From Desulfovibrio sp. ZJ369 (lineage in GTDB: Bacteria; Desulfobacterota; Desulfovibrionia; Desulfovibrionales; Desulfovibrionaceae), in contig NZ_JAAKEI010000003.1 of assembly GCF_011039085.1 (NCBI RefSeq), positions 62,001 through 126,000 on the forward strand: DNA of 64,000 bases, written 5' to 3'. Below are positions 35,722 to 45,301 of the stretch, one piece after another (positions within the stretch are counted from its first letter, which is position 1; each line of letters starts with the position of its first letter). Below the pieces are notes generated by a model. The model was not told the DNA's origin. It did no database searches and saw nothing but the letters and a program-made list of their open reading frames with translations. The position numbers were made by a program, and so were the translations under genes.

Positions 35722-37626
35722 TCATGCACGGTGAGCCAATTCCCTGATGGCCTTGGCAATGCCTTGAGCGCGCAGACCTGCCAGCTCACGCAACTCCACC
35801 TGTTTGCCGTGTTCCACAAAACTGTCGGGCAGGCCCAGACGTCGAATCTGTTGCCCGCGCAACAGGCTGTTGTCATTCAAAAATTCCAGCACAGCTGAAG
35901 AAAAACCACCCGCCAGCACGCCTTCTTCCACAATCAGCAGGCGATCAAAACGGCGTGCGAGATCGGCCAGTTGCTCTTCGGGCAGGGGCTTGAGCCAGAC
36001 AGGGTCAAAAACCAGGGGGCTGAAGCCCAGTTCTTTTTCTGTGAGAGACGCGGCTTCCAGGGCCGGATGCGCGCGATTGCCCACGGCAATGACGGCTATT
36101 TTCTCGCCCTGGCGCAAGATTTCGCCGACGCCCGGCGCGAGCAGGCGCGGCTCGCCCGTCAGCGGCACGCCGAAGCCGGCGCCGCGGGGATAGCGCAGGG
36201 CGCAGGGCTCTTTGCCGCCCAGAGCCGTGCGCAGGCAGTGCCGCAGCATATCTTCGTCCCGTGGCGCAAGCAGGCGAATGTGCGGAATATGCCGCAAATA
36301 GGCAATGTCGAAAACGCCGTGGTGCGTGGCTCCGTCCTCCCCGACCAGGCCCGCTCTGTCCACGCAAAAGGTCACAGGCAGATTTTGCAGACACACGTCA
36401 TGGACGACCTGATCATAGGCGCGCTGCAGAAATGTCGAATAGATGGCCAGAGCCGGCCGGTATCCCTGGCTGGCCAGGCCCGCGGCAAAGGTGACCGCAT
36501 GCTGTTCGCAGATGCCCACGTCCACAAAGCGATCAGGGAAGCGTTCCCTGAAGCTGCTTGTCCCTGTGCCTTCAGGCATGGCCGCGGTGATCGCAATGAT
36601 CTTTTCGTCCTTTTCGGCCAGTTGCAAAAGTGTGTCGCTGAAAACCGAAGTAAACGAAGGCGCCTTGCCGCCGGAAGGGATCAGCATCCCGGTATCGGGC
36701 TCGAAGTGGCCCACGCCGTGGAATTGCGTGGGATCTTTTTCCGCCGGAGCGTAGCCCCTGCCCTTGTGGGTGCGCACATGCAAGAGCACAGGGCCGTCCT
36801 CCACGGCGGCCGCCATTTGCAAATGCCGCCGCAGAGCCGGAATATCGTGCCCGTCCACCGGGCCGATGTAGGTAAAGCGGAAGGCCTCGAAAAGCATGCC
36901 CGGCGTGAAAAAGGACTTGAAGCTCCACTCGCCGCGCATGGCGTACAAAGCCAGCTTTTGCCCGATGCGCGGTATGGAGCGCAAAAACTTGAGCACTTCC
37001 TTGCGGGTCTGGCGCACCCAGCGCCGCGAAAGCGTGCGGCTCAAAAAAAGCGAGAGCGCGCCCACATTGGACGAAATGGACATCTCATTGTCATTGAGCA
37101 CCACAATGAGCCGCCGCCCCATATGCCCGGCAAGGTTGAGCCCTTCAAAAGCTTCGCCCGCGGTCAGCGAACCGTCGCCGATAATTGCCAGCACATGATG
37201 ATGCAGGCCGGAAAGATCGCGCGCCAGGGCCATGCCCAGGGCCGCGGAAATGGATGTGGAAGAATGCCCCACCCCAAAGTGATCATAGGGGCTTTCCGCC
37301 ATGCGGGGAAAACCCGACAGGCCGCCCAGGGTGCGCAAACTGTCGAAACGATTCGCCCTGCCGGTCAGAAGCTTGAAGGCGTAGGACTGATGCCCCACAT
37401 CCCAGATCAGTTTGTCGTTGTCCAGATTGAATGTGGAAAGCAGGGCCAGGGTCAACTCGACCGCGCCCAGGGAAGGCGCCAGATGCCCTCCGTTGCGCGA
37501 AACCACGTCAATGATGCGCGCGCGCACTTCGCTCGCCAGTTGCTCCAGTTCAGCCTCGGAGAGTGCGGCCACTTGCCCGGGCTTTGTGATGCCGTCCAGA
37601 ATCGTTTTTTCTGCGGTTTGCGCCAT
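35722..37626 (-). CDS. dxs: 1-deoxy-D-xylulose-5-phosphate synthase
   Basis: 634 residues. The thiamine diphosphate site GDGSLTAGEAFEGLN...NDNEMSIS, the N-terminal VGHQSYAFKLLTGR and the transketolase-like C-terminal half (ICEQHAVTFAAGLA, then VDRAGLVGEDGATHHGVFD) are all present. It condenses pyruvate and glyceraldehyde-3-phosphate at the start of the MEP isoprenoid pathway. Its ATG follows the ispA stop with a one-base gap (TGAAATG), so the two are coupled. It is the last gene of the block. Confidence 0.97.
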   Translation of the reverse strand: MAQTAEKTILDGITKPGQVAALSEAELEQLASEVRARIIDVVSRNGGHLAPSLGAVELTLALLSTFNLDNDKLIWDVGHQSYAFKLLTGRANRFDSLRTLGGLSGFPRMAESPYDHFGVGHSSTSISAALGMALARDLSGLHHHVLAIIGDGSLTAGEAFEGLNLAGHMGRRLIVVLNDNEMSISSNVGALSLFLSRTLSRRWVRQTRKEVLKFLRSIPRIGQKLALYAMRGEWSFKSFFTPGMLFEAFRFTYIGPVDGHDIPALRRHLQMAAAVEDGPVLLHVRTHKGRGYAPAEKDPTQFHGVGHFEPDTGMLIPSGGKAPSFTSVFSDTLLQLAEKDEKIIAITAAMPEGTGTSSFRERFPDRFVDVGICEQHAVTFAAGLASQGYRPALAIYSTFLQRAYDQVVHDVCLQNLPVTFCVDRAGLVGEDGATHHGVFDIAYLRHIPHIRLLAPRDEDMLRHCLRTALGGKEPCALRYPRGAGFGVPLTGEPRLLAPGVGEILRQGEKIAVIAVGNRAHPALEAASLTEKELGFSPLVFDPVWLKPLPEEQLADLARRFDRLLIVEEGVLAGGFSSAVLEFLNDNSLLRGQQIRRLGLPDSFVEHGKQVELRELAGLRAQGIAKAIRELAHRA

Positions 37627-37627
37627 T

Positions 37628-38521
37628 TCAGGCCGCCCGGTTTACTGTGTAATCGGCCAGAGCGCGCAGAAAATCCGCCTCAACTCCTGTAAAAGCCGCC
37701 AGGGCCGCCCTGGCGTTTTCAGCCTGCTCCCGGGCCAGCTTGCGGCTCTTTTCCAGGCCCAGAAGGGAAGGATAGGTGTTTTTCCCCTGCGTCGCGTCGC
37801 TGCCCGCGGGTTTGCCCAATGTGGCCGTATCCGCAACCACATCCAGAATATCGTCGGCAATCTGAAAGGCCAGGCCCAGGGATGCGCCGAAATCGCTTAT
37901 GGCGCGCACGGCCGCGTCGTCCGCTTTGGCCAGCAGGGCTCCACAAACGCATGAGGCCCGCAATAAGGCGCCGGTTTTCATGGCCTGCATGCTGCGCAAC
38001 TCCTCAAGGCCGATCCCGGGCCGGCCGGTATAGATCATGTCCCATTCCTGGCCGCCCACCATGCCCGAAGATCCCGCGGCCAGAGCCAGCTCGGCCACGG
38101 CTTTGAGCACCGCGTCAGGGGCAAGGGGCGTGCGGCACATGATTACAAAAGCATCCGTAAGCAGGCCGTCTCCGGCCAGGATGGCCGTAGCCTCGTCAAA
38201 GGCCTTGTGGTTGGAAGGCTTGCCCCGGCGCAGATCATCATCGTCCATGGCCGGAAGATCGTCATGAATCAGAGAGTAGGTGTGGATCATTTCAATGGCC
38301 GAAGCAAAAGGCAGCACTTTTTCCGGCGCAAGGCCGCAGAGGGCCGCGCAGCTCATGCAAAGAACCGGCCTGAGCCGCTTGCCGCCAGCCTGCAAACTGT
38401 AGAGCATGGACTCCTTGAGTCGCGGGGGCAGGGGACGATTGTCCAGACATGTGGCGAGAAAAGCCTCCACTTCTTTGCCCCGGCTTTGCAGCAGGGTCTT
38501 CATTTCCGGCATGGGCATCAT
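37628..38521 (-). CDS. ispA: Polyprenyl synthetase (farnesyl/geranyl diphosphate synthase)
   Basis: 297 residues. The first aspartate-rich motif DDLPAMDDDDLRRGK and the second, QIADDILDVVAD, bind magnesium and the diphosphates; GKRLRPVL is the conserved N-terminal lysine/arginine site. Length and position between xseB and dxs match bacterial IspA. The start overlaps the xseB stop (ATGA); a second ATG immediately follows the first. Confidence 0.95.
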   Translation of the reverse strand: MMPMPEMKTLLQSRGKEVEAFLATCLDNRPLPPRLKESMLYSLQAGGKRLRPVLCMSCAALCGLAPEKVLPFASAIEMIHTYSLIHDDLPAMDDDDLRRGKPSNHKAFDEATAILAGDGLLTDAFVIMCRTPLAPDAVLKAVAELALAAGSSGMVGGQEWDMIYTGRPGIGLEELRSMQAMKTGALLRASCVCGALLAKADDAAVRAISDFGASLGLAFQIADDILDVVADTATLGKPAGSDATQGKNTYPSLLGLEKSRKLAREQAENARAALAAFTGVEADFLRALADYTVNRAA

Positions 38522-38778
38522 GATTGATCCGCCTTCTCCTCTGCCCCGCCGGGCAGATCGTTTACGACTTCAAGAGATTTCAGCTCGCCGTCCTGCCAGA
38601 GAGAAAGCTCGTGGCGGGCCTTTTCCAATTGCTTGCGGCAAAAGCGCGAGCATTCCGCGCCTTCCTTATACAGGGCCATGCCTTTTTCAAGCGGCAGATC
38701 GCCGGATTCCAGGGCGCTGACGATTTCCTGCAAGCGGGCCATTTTTACTTCAAAAAGATTATCTTTCGTGGGGCTCAT
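38518..38778 (-). CDS. xseB: Exodeoxyribonuclease VII small subunit
   Basis: 86 residues from ATG 38778. The two-helix pattern MARLQEIVSALESGDLPLEKGMALYKEGAE is typical of XseB. It binds the large subunit XseA, encoded just upstream beyond the peptidase gene. It overlaps ispA by 4 bp. The C-terminus is acidic and unstructured. Confidence 0.93.
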   Translation of the reverse strand: MSPTKDNLFEVKMARLQEIVSALESGDLPLEKGMALYKEGAECSRFCRKQLEKARHELSLWQDGELKSLEVVNDLPGGAEEKADQS

Positions 38779-38794
38779 GGCTTTGTCTCCGAAT

Positions 38795-39754
38795 TCAGCG
38801 GGCATTGCCGGAAGAAATGGCAGCCGCCCCGGGCTTTGCCCCTGCGGCCGGAGCAGCCAGAAAGGGCTGCGGATCCACGGATTGCCCCTGCACAATGAGC
38901 GAAAGATGCAGATGCGGGCCGGTCACGCGCCCGGTTGCGCCCACCAGACCGACAACCTGGCCTTTGCGCACGCGCTCGCCGGCTTTGACTTTGCTCTCCG
39001 ACATATGCAGATAGGCGCTGAAGACCCCTTCCCCGTGATTGATATACACCGCATTGCCGGAAAAATACAAATTATCCGCCAGGGCCACTTCGCCGTCCGC
39101 GCATGCCCGGATGGGCGTGCCCTGCGCGCCGCGCAGATCCAGCCCGCGGTGCACGCTGCGCGGTTGGCCGTTGAAAACGCGCTTCATGCCGAACAGGCTG
39201 GAGACGCCGCCCGGCACAGGGCGCTCAAAGGGCAGCGTCCAGTACCGTTCCGGCAGATAGACGGAGAGAATCCGGCGCACTTTTTCGCGATCCTTTTTGA
39301 TCCGCTCCTGCTGCGCGGCAGGCGGATTGACGTACTTTTTGTCCACCGTAAGCTTTTGTACCGGCCGCTCCCTGTCATACAGCGCAATAGCCATGTTCGC
39401 TTTCGCCACGTCGTCGGAAGCGCGCGACCCCGGCCCCTCGCGCCCGGACGTTACGGCAAGCTCAAGCCGTTGCGCTTTTTCATCCAGGGGCACAGGCAAC
39501 AGGATAACCGCCTGCCATTGCCCGCCCGCATCCGCCGCACGCTGCGCCACAGCTTTGTAAGACTTGCCCCGCCAGTGAAACGTAAAGCATGTAGCAGGCT
39601 GATCGGCGGCAGCCAGCGCCAGAAAGGCATCGCCCCGGGCCGCCCTGGCCGGAGCCTCCAGACGCACGCCCGCCAGCGCGCAGACATGGGTCAGAAGACA
39701 CGCAATCAGTATGGGGAGTATCCGAAAGATTTTATCATGCCTCATGCGAACCAT
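38795..39754 (-). CDS. M23-family peptidase (LytM/NlpD-like)
   Basis: About 319 residues from ATG 39754, where GGAG lies seven bases upstream; ATG 39745 is an alternative. A signal peptide (ILPILIACLLTHVCALA) sends it to the periplasm. The C-terminal LytM domain has the zinc ligands in HRGLDLR and HLHLSL, plus YLHMSESKVKAGERVRKGQ, so it should be an active endopeptidase cutting peptidoglycan cross-links. Its start overlaps xseA by 20 bp and it sits between the two exonuclease VII subunit genes. Confidence 0.9.
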   Translation of the reverse strand: MVRMRHDKIFRILPILIACLLTHVCALAGVRLEAPARAARGDAFLALAAADQPATCFTFHWRGKSYKAVAQRAADAGGQWQAVILLPVPLDEKAQRLELAVTSGREGPGSRASDDVAKANMAIALYDRERPVQKLTVDKKYVNPPAAQQERIKKDREKVRRILSVYLPERYWTLPFERPVPGGVSSLFGMKRVFNGQPRSVHRGLDLRGAQGTPIRACADGEVALADNLYFSGNAVYINHGEGVFSAYLHMSESKVKAGERVRKGQVVGLVGATGRVTGPHLHLSLIVQGQSVDPQPFLAAPAAGAKPGAAAISSGNAR

Positions 39755-41240
39755 CCTGTTGCTCCGAAAGCTTTTTTTTCTCAGGCTTGACGTCACTGAT
39801 CACCGCGTCGACACGGCCGTCGCAGAGGCGCACCTCAATGGGCAGGCCGGGAGACGCGCTGCGTACCGAACGCAGAATATCCCCTTGTTTTGTACGCACC
39901 AGCGCATAACCGCGGCGCAAGGGCGTCAGGGGATTTTGGGCTTCCAGCGCCAGTTGGAGACTCTCCAGCCTGCGCTCATGGCCTGCCAGCAGGTTGCGGC
40001 TCGCCGTCTGCAAACGGTTCTGCGCCAAAGCCAGCCCATGCTCCGCATCCATGATCCGGCGCGGCAGAGCCGCGCGCAACGTTGAAGTCAGCACTTCCAA
40101 ACGCGCATTGCGCATGGCCAGGTTTTCCGTAGTGAAGCTGTTCCGGCGGCATTGCTCAAGGTGCTCCCAAGCCTGTTTTTTTGCATTGAACCAGTAAGCG
40201 GCCGCGCGCTGGAGATGGGAGCAAAGCCCTGCCAAGCGCTCGTCAAGGCGGGTCAGATGGCGGCCGGGCGAAAACCAGCGCAGGGCGTTTTCGTTTTCTT
40301 TGAGTTTTTGCTCCGCCCGCGCCACAAGCTGGCTCACGGCCCGTTGCAAGGCCGCATTTGCTTCGTCCAGGCGCTGCCAAAGCTCGGCGCGCAGGGGCCA
40401 GAGCAACTGGGCGGCATGGGAGGGCGTGGACGCGCGCAGATCCGCGGTCATGTCCGCAAGGGTAAAATCCACCTCATGCCCGATCCCCGCCAGAACAGGC
40501 AGGCGCGACTGGAAAACCGCAGCAGCCACTTCTTCCTCATTGAAAGCCCAGAGATCCTCCAAAGAGCCGCCGCCCCGGATCAGCACAATGGCCTGGGCCC
40601 AGCCCTGGGCGTTGGCTTCGGCCAGGGCCCGCACAATCTCCGGCGCGGCGTTCTCGCCCTGAACCAGAACCGGGAAAAGTCGAATCTGCGCGCCGCTACC
40701 CCGGTTTTGCGCCAACTCCAGGAAGTCGTGAATGGCCGCGCCTGTGCGGGAAGTGATCAGCGCCACCCGCTGCGGATCCCGCGGCAAGGGGCGTTTGCGT
40801 TCCCGGCTGAAATAGCCGAGGCCGGCCAGCTTCCGCTTGCGCTCTTCAAAAGCCTGGGCCAGCAGGCCCAGGCCCGCGGGTTGGATCAGTTCAATCAACA
40901 ACTGGTACTGGCCGCGCGGCGCATAGACGCTGAGCCGCCCGGCGCACAACACATCCAGGCCGTTACTCAGGAGTTCCTGAGCCGCGGGCCGGGGTTTGTC
41001 GAAAACCTCGCCGGTAAGCGGATCAAACTGCCTCCCCTGCTCCGGCTCCCGCTGCTGGGATCTGAACCAGACGCACTGCAACTGCGCGTCCTGATCCTTG
41101 AGGCTGAAATAGATATGCCCGGAACCGGGACGCGAGAGATTGCTCACCTCGCCGCGCACCCAGACAAAAGGAAAGCGCGCTTCCAGACTTTTCCGCAAGA
41201 GCTCCGTGAGCTCCCGGACAGTCAGAATGCCGTCCCGCAT
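39735..41240 (-). CDS. xseA: Exodeoxyribonuclease VII large subunit
   Basis: 501 residues. The N-terminal OB-fold (VWVRGEVSNLSRPGSGHIYF, then SLKDQDAQLQCVWF) and the catalytic region (RVALITSRTGAAIHDFLEL and LIRGGGSLEDLWAFNEE) identify XseA. The C-terminal part is a long coiled coil. The enzyme degrades single-stranded DNA. Start at ATG 41240, 23 bases after proS. Confidence 0.96.
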   Translation of the reverse strand: MRDGILTVRELTELLRKSLEARFPFVWVRGEVSNLSRPGSGHIYFSLKDQDAQLQCVWFRSQQREPEQGRQFDPLTGEVFDKPRPAAQELLSNGLDVLCAGRLSVYAPRGQYQLLIELIQPAGLGLLAQAFEERKRKLAGLGYFSRERKRPLPRDPQRVALITSRTGAAIHDFLELAQNRGSGAQIRLFPVLVQGENAAPEIVRALAEANAQGWAQAIVLIRGGGSLEDLWAFNEEEVAAAVFQSRLPVLAGIGHEVDFTLADMTADLRASTPSHAAQLLWPLRAELWQRLDEANAALQRAVSQLVARAEQKLKENENALRWFSPGRHLTRLDERLAGLCSHLQRAAAYWFNAKKQAWEHLEQCRRNSFTTENLAMRNARLEVLTSTLRAALPRRIMDAEHGLALAQNRLQTASRNLLAGHERRLESLQLALEAQNPLTPLRRGYALVRTKQGDILRSVRSASPGLPIEVRLCDGRVDAVISDVKPEKKKLSEQQDGSHEA

Positions 41241-41263
41241 GGTTCAGCGGCTCCGGCAAAGGC

Positions 41264-43018
41264 TCAAAGCGCAGGGCCGGATCGCTCAGGCCCCTGCTGC
41301 TTTTCCCAGCCGTTGCGCACCGCCGCGGCCCAGGCCGAAAAATCCCGGGCCAGGTTTTCCACGGAAAGTTCCCCTTTTTCGCCGCTGCGACGATCCTTGC
41401 ATTCCACAATGCCGCGCGCGAGGCCTTTGCCGCCCACCACCAACTGCATGGGCACGCCCAGGAGGTCGGCATCCTTGAATTTAACCCCCGGCCTCTCATC
41501 CCGGTCGTCCAGCAAGACATCAACGTCCATCTCCCGAAGCAAGGCGTAGATTGCTTCAGCCCTGGCGTTGACTTCGGCGTTGCGCGGGTCAAGATTGAGC
41601 AGAATACATGTAAAGGGAGCCAGCGGCGGCGGGAACACAATGCCGTTTTGATCGTGGTTCTGTTCAATGGCGGCAGCGGCCACGCGCGAGACGCCGATAC
41701 CGTAACAGCCCATGATCATCAGCTTTTCCTTCCCGGTTTCATCCAGAAAGGCCGCATGCATGGCCTCACTGTATTTAAGGCCCAGCATGAAGATGTGCCC
41801 CACCTCAATACCCCTGGTAAGCTCAATGCGGCCGCCGCAACGCGGGCAGACATCCTCCGGGGTGATGGCGCGCAGATCCGCCCAGGCCGTGATTGTTGCG
41901 TCGCGGCGCAGGTCCACATGCCTGAAATGGGCGTCAGCGGCGTTGGCCCCGACAATGTAATCCGTGCCCCCCTGCAATTCAAAATCCGCGTACACGGGCA
42001 CGGACAGGCCAATGGGGCCCGCGAAGCCCACCGGCGCATGGGTCAGGCCTTCCACCACGGCGGCCCCGGCCAGTTCCGCATCCTGCGCCTTGAGCAGATT
42101 CTTGAGCTTGACGGCATTGACCTCGCGGTCGCCGCGCACCAGCACGGCAACGGTTTTGCCGTCCACAGTCAAGAGCATGGTTTTGACGATGCTCGCGGCA
42201 GGCACATGCAGCATGTTTGCCACTTCTTCCACGCTGTGCGCACCCGGAGTAGCGACTTTTTCGCAAGGCGGGCAGGCGGCGGCGCATGCTTCGCCCTGCC
42301 AGGTCACTTCAGCGCGCTCCACGTTGGCCGCGTAATCGCAGTTATGGCAGAAGGCGATGGTATCCTCGCCGGTATCGGCCAGGACCATGAACTCATGGGA
42401 AAAATTGCCGCCGATGGAGCCGGTGTCGGCTTCAACTGCCCTGAACCTGAGGCCCAGGCGGCTGAAAATGCGGGTATAGGCGTCGTACATCAGTTTGTAG
42501 CTCCGCTCCGCGCCCGCGCTGTCGGCGTCAAAGGAATACGCATCCTTCATCATGAATTCGCGGCCGCGCATCAGACCGAAGCGGGGGCGGATTTCATCGC
42601 GGAACTTGCTCTGGATCTGATAGAGACGCACCGGCAGTTGCCGGTAGGAACGCACTTCGCCGCGCACCAGATCCGTGATCACTTCCTCATGCGTGGGGCC
42701 CAGGCAATACTCGCGCTCATTGCGATCTTTGAAACGCAAAAGCTCCTTGCCGTAGTGCTCCCACCGGCCGGTCTCTTTCCAGAGATCCCCTGGCTGGACC
42801 ATGGGCATGAGCAATTCCTGAAAACCGGCCGCGTTCATCTCTTCGCGCACGATCCCGGCGATTTTTTCCATGACCTTGAGGCCCAGGGGCAGATAAATAT
42901 AAAGCCCGGAGGTGAGTCGGCGCACCATGCCGGCGCGCAGCAAAAGCTTGTGACTGATCACCTCGGCGTCTGCCGGGGATTCCTTGAGCGTGGGAATGTA
43001 ACAGGAACTGAAGCGCAT
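41264..43018 (-). CDS. proS: Prolyl-tRNA synthetase (bacterial type)
   Basis: 584 residues from ATG 43018, just where homology begins ([20 protein letters not shown]). Class II motifs are present: [11 protein letters not shown], the motif 2 loop around [18 protein letters not shown], and GCYGIGVSR for motif 3. A YbaK-like editing insert lies between motifs 2 and 3 (around residues 225-400). The anticodon-binding domain ends the protein. The upstream 146 bases hold an AT-rich palindrome and then a family A repeat. Confidence 0.96.
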   Translation of the reverse strand: MRFSSCYIPTLKESPADAEVISHKLLLRAGMVRRLTSGLYIYLPLGLKVMEKIAGIVREEMNAAGFQELLMPMVQPGDLWKETGRWEHYGKELLRFKDRNEREYCLGPTHEEVITDLVRGEVRSYRQLPVRLYQIQSKFRDEIRPRFGLMRGREFMMKDAYSFDADSAGAERSYKLMYDAYTRIFSRLGLRFRAVEADTGSIGGNFSHEFMVLADTGEDTIAFCHNCDYAANVERAEVTWQGEACAAACPPCEKVATPGAHSVEEVANMLHVPAASIVKTMLLTVDGKTVAVLVRGDREVNAVKLKNLLKAQDAELAGAAVVEGLTHAPVGFAGPIGLSVPVYADFELQGGTDYIVGANAADAHFRHVDLRRDATITAWADLRAITPEDVCPRCGGRIELTRGIEVGHIFMLGLKYSEAMHAAFLDETGKEKLMIMGCYGIGVSRVAAAAIEQNHDQNGIVFPPPLAPFTCILLNLDPRNAEVNARAEAIYALLREMDVDVLLDDRDERPGVKFKDADLLGVPMQLVVGGKGLARGIVECKDRRSGEKGELSVENLARDFSAWAAAVRNGWEKQQGPERSGPAL

Positions 43019-43130
43019 GGATTTTGCATCCTTTACATGAAGTTTTACCGCGCGGCGCAACGGCGTGAGCAAGCCGCAACGACCGGAGCGCATTCCGTGA
43101 AAAGCCACGTTGTTCCACGGCATGACAACG

Positions 43131-43151
43131 TTGAAATTTGTAAAATTTCAA
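43131..43151. repeat. AT-rich palindrome upstream of proS
   Basis: TTGAAATTT-GTA-AAATTTCAA is a perfect nine-base-pair inverted repeat between the family A repeat and proS. It could be an operator or a hairpin in the proS leader. Confidence 0.35.
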
Positions 43152-43164
43152 AGCTTATCCGGTC

Positions 43165-43305
43165 TAGAACAGATTACCTTTGACTTTTTATGAAAGTCAA
43201 AGGTGGCATTCAGGCGAAAAACGCGGTTTTCGCCTGAATGTACGCCGCGTTGCGGCGGCTGCCGCTTTCGCGTCAGCAGAGCATTTTCAAAGAGAAAATG
43301 CTCTA
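43165..43305 (+). repeat. Family A intergenic repeat, copy 2 (141 bp)
   Basis: Same length and direction as 35569-35709, with 139 of 141 bases identical (changes only in GAGC/GAAC near the start and AAGTG/AAGAG in the last loop). It lies between proS and ispG, both read on the minus strand. Its terminal CTA (43303-43305) is the TAG stop codon of ispG. Confidence 0.92.
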
Positions 43306-44376
43306 AAGGCCGCCTTTTTCATCCAACAGTCTTTGCAGCTCTTCCATAAAGGCCGCGAGCAGGGCCTCCTGGCCTCTGATCGAGCGGATGACTTTGCCCT
43401 TGCGGAAGATGATGCCTTTGTCCCGGCCTCCGGCCAGGCCCAGATCCGCCTCGCGCGCCTCGCCCGGGCCGTTGACCACGCAACCCATGACCGCGACCTT
43501 GATGTCTGCGGTGGACCCGGCCAGTCGATCCTCCACGGCGCGGGCCAGGCTGAAGAGATCGATTTCCGTGCGGCCGCAGGTGGGGCAGGAAATGATTTCC
43601 GGCCCGCGCGAGCGCAAGCCCAGCGCGCGCAGAATTTCCCAGGCCACACTGACCTCTTCGGCCGGATCGGCGGTCAACGAAACCCGCATGGTGTCGCCGA
43701 TGCCCTGGTGCAGCAAAATCCCGATGCCTACGGAAGATTTGACCGCGCCGCGCACAAGGCCGCCCGCTTCCGTGATGCCGATATGCAGGGGATAGTCGCA
43801 GGCCTCGGACAGCAAGCGGTATGCCGCGATGGTATCCGGGACCGAAGATGATTTGAGCGAAATCTTGATGTCATAAAAACCCCGGCCTTCCAGCAGACGC
43901 ACATGCCCCAGGGCGCTTTGCACCAGGGCCTTGGGGCAAGGCCCTCCATACTCCTGGAGCAGGCGCTTTTCCAGAGAGCCGGAGTTGACGCCCACACGGA
44001 TCACCGCCTTGTGGGCTTTGGCGGCATCCACCACTCTATCCACATGCGCTTTCGGGCCGATATTGCCGGGGTTGATGCGCAGGCCTTCAAGCCCTGCCTC
44101 CAGTGCGGCAATTGCCAGACGGTGATCAAAATGAATGTCCGCGATCAGCGGCAGGGACGTGCCGCTGCGGATGGCGGGCAGAGCTCTGGCGGCCGTTTCG
44201 TCCGGCACGGCCAGGCGCACGGCTTCGCAGCCGCGTTCCGCGAGGCGCGCGATCTGCGCCAGGGTGGCCGCAACGTCGCGGGTATCGGTATTGGTCATGC
44301 TCTGCACCATGACCGGCGCGCCGCCGCCGATGGTCAGCCCGCCCAGCCTGATGGCGCGGGTTTGTGTCTTGCGCAT
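43303..44376 (-). CDS. ispG: 4-hydroxy-3-methylbut-2-enyl diphosphate synthase (IspG/GcpE)
   Basis: 357 residues from ATG 44376, preceded by GGGAG at six bases; the frame extends upstream only to a TTG. The N-terminal TIM barrel (PVMVQSMTNTDTRDVAATLA, INPGNIG) and the C-terminal [4Fe-4S] domain (CPTCGR, then GCVVNGPGEA) are complete. It makes HMBPP in the MEP pathway, the same route as dxs in this block. The stop codon comes from the end of a family A repeat. Confidence 0.96.
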   Translation of the reverse strand: MRKTQTRAIRLGGLTIGGGAPVMVQSMTNTDTRDVAATLAQIARLAERGCEAVRLAVPDETAARALPAIRSGTSLPLIADIHFDHRLAIAALEAGLEGLRINPGNIGPKAHVDRVVDAAKAHKAVIRVGVNSGSLEKRLLQEYGGPCPKALVQSALGHVRLLEGRGFYDIKISLKSSSVPDTIAAYRLLSEACDYPLHIGITEAGGLVRGAVKSSVGIGILLHQGIGDTMRVSLTADPAEEVSVAWEILRALGLRSRGPEIISCPTCGRTEIDLFSLARAVEDRLAGSTADIKVAVMGCVVNGPGEAREADLGLAGGRDKGIIFRKGKVIRSIRGQEALLAAFMEELQRLLDEKGGL

Positions 44377-44477
44377 CTCCGGCTCCCACAAAAAAACTGC
44401 CTGTCAGCTCTCTGCCGCCCTGTTCCACGGCAAAAAAACCTTGTACGCTATTTCCGGGCGCAAGCCAAGCCTGCGCC

Positions 44478-44493
44478 TGGAACATATCTTGCA
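44478..44493 (+). promoter_or_regulatory. Sigma-54 promoter before the FlgO-like cluster
   Basis: TGGAAC-ATATC-TTGCA, with ten bases between GG and GC, 111 bases before the first gene of the cluster. Nearly the same quality as the flagellin promoter. Confidence 0.72.
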
Positions 44494-44546
44494 TATATTT
44501 ATCGGGAACAACCGGGAAAAACATGCGGCTTTTTCGGCAATCACAC

Positions 44547-44573
44547 TCAAGTTCCGGGCCGCGCCGACGATAA
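44547..44573 (+). promoter_or_regulatory. Sigma-28 (FliA-type) promoter before the FlgO-like cluster
   Basis: TCAAGTTC and GACGATAA are separated by exactly 11 bases, close to the sigma-28 consensus TAAAGTTT-N11-GCCGATAA (six of eight and seven of eight matches). It lies 31 bases before the start codon. Confidence 0.6.
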
Positions 44574-44604
44574 GAAAAATATTAACGTGCTTGTTGAGGT
44601 CACT

Positions 44605-45288
44605 ATGCACAGTCTGTTGCGCCTTTTGCTGCTCTGCGCGCTTCTGCTGCCGCTTTTGCCGGGCTGCACAACAACGCCCGCGCCCAACGATCCCGCATAT
44701 GTGGACGCTGTGGAGCTGAAGCTTAAATGCCGCGAACTGGCGGATCAGATGCTGGCCACCATGCCCAATGACGCGATTCAGGGTTTTGTGGCCATGCCCA
44801 CGTCTTTTGTGGATCAAAACAACACCTCCCGCAGTTCCCCCCTGGGCAGGCTGCTGGGCGAGGCCATGTTCTACGAGTTCAACCAGCGCGGCTTTCCCAC
44901 GCGCGAGTACCGCCTGACCGGCCATATCTCGGTGGCGGGCGGCCGCGACGATCTGGCTCTGGCGGCCAGTCAGCTCGTATCCACCCAGGGCCAGAAATGG
45001 GCTGCCCTGGTCGTGGGCACCTATTATGTGGACAAGGACGCCACTTTCGTCAATGCCCGGCTGGTGCGCGCCGATGACGGCCTGGTGCTGCGCACCGGCC
45101 AGCTTGTGCTGGTCAACACGCCGATCATCGCGCGCATGGGCAAATCCGACCCGGTGGCTTCCAGGGCCGTCGCCGTGAAACCGGCCGCCGTTACGCCAGC
45201 CAGGCAACGGCAAGGCCTGTATCCTTCATTGTATACGCCCGCGAGCTCCATCAGCAGCGGCAGCATACCCATCAAGCAAGGCAAATAA
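44605..45288 (+). CDS. FlgO-family outer-membrane lipoprotein
   Basis: 227 residues from ATG 44605 (GAGGT five bases upstream); the reading frame is open far upstream but only antisense to ispG. A lipoprotein signal ends in LLPLLPGC (Cys21). The FlgO domain follows: SSPLGRLLGEAMFYEFNQRG, then a strand-rich half with ALVVGTYYVDKDATFVNARLV. FlgO-type proteins associate with the polar flagellum at the outer membrane. The sigma-54 and sigma-28 type promoters upstream support a flagellar link. It leads a three-gene operon. Confidence 0.8.
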   Translation: MHSLLRLLLLCALLLPLLPGCTTTPAPNDPAYVDAVELKLKCRELADQMLATMPNDAIQGFVAMPTSFVDQNNTSRSSPLGRLLGEAMFYEFNQRGFPTREYRLTGHISVAGGRDDLALAASQLVSTQGQKWAALVVGTYYVDKDATFVNARLVRADDGLVLRTGQLVLVNTPIIARMGKSDPVASRAVAVKPAAVTPARQRQGLYPSLYTPASSISSGSIPIKQGK

Positions 45289-45301
45289 TGCCGGAACAGC
45301 C

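Noticed and set aside
43903-44604. N-terminal extension of the FlgO-like lipoprotein frame
   Set aside because: It runs antisense through ispG, and a lipoprotein signal peptide begins at ATG 44605 after a ribosome site.
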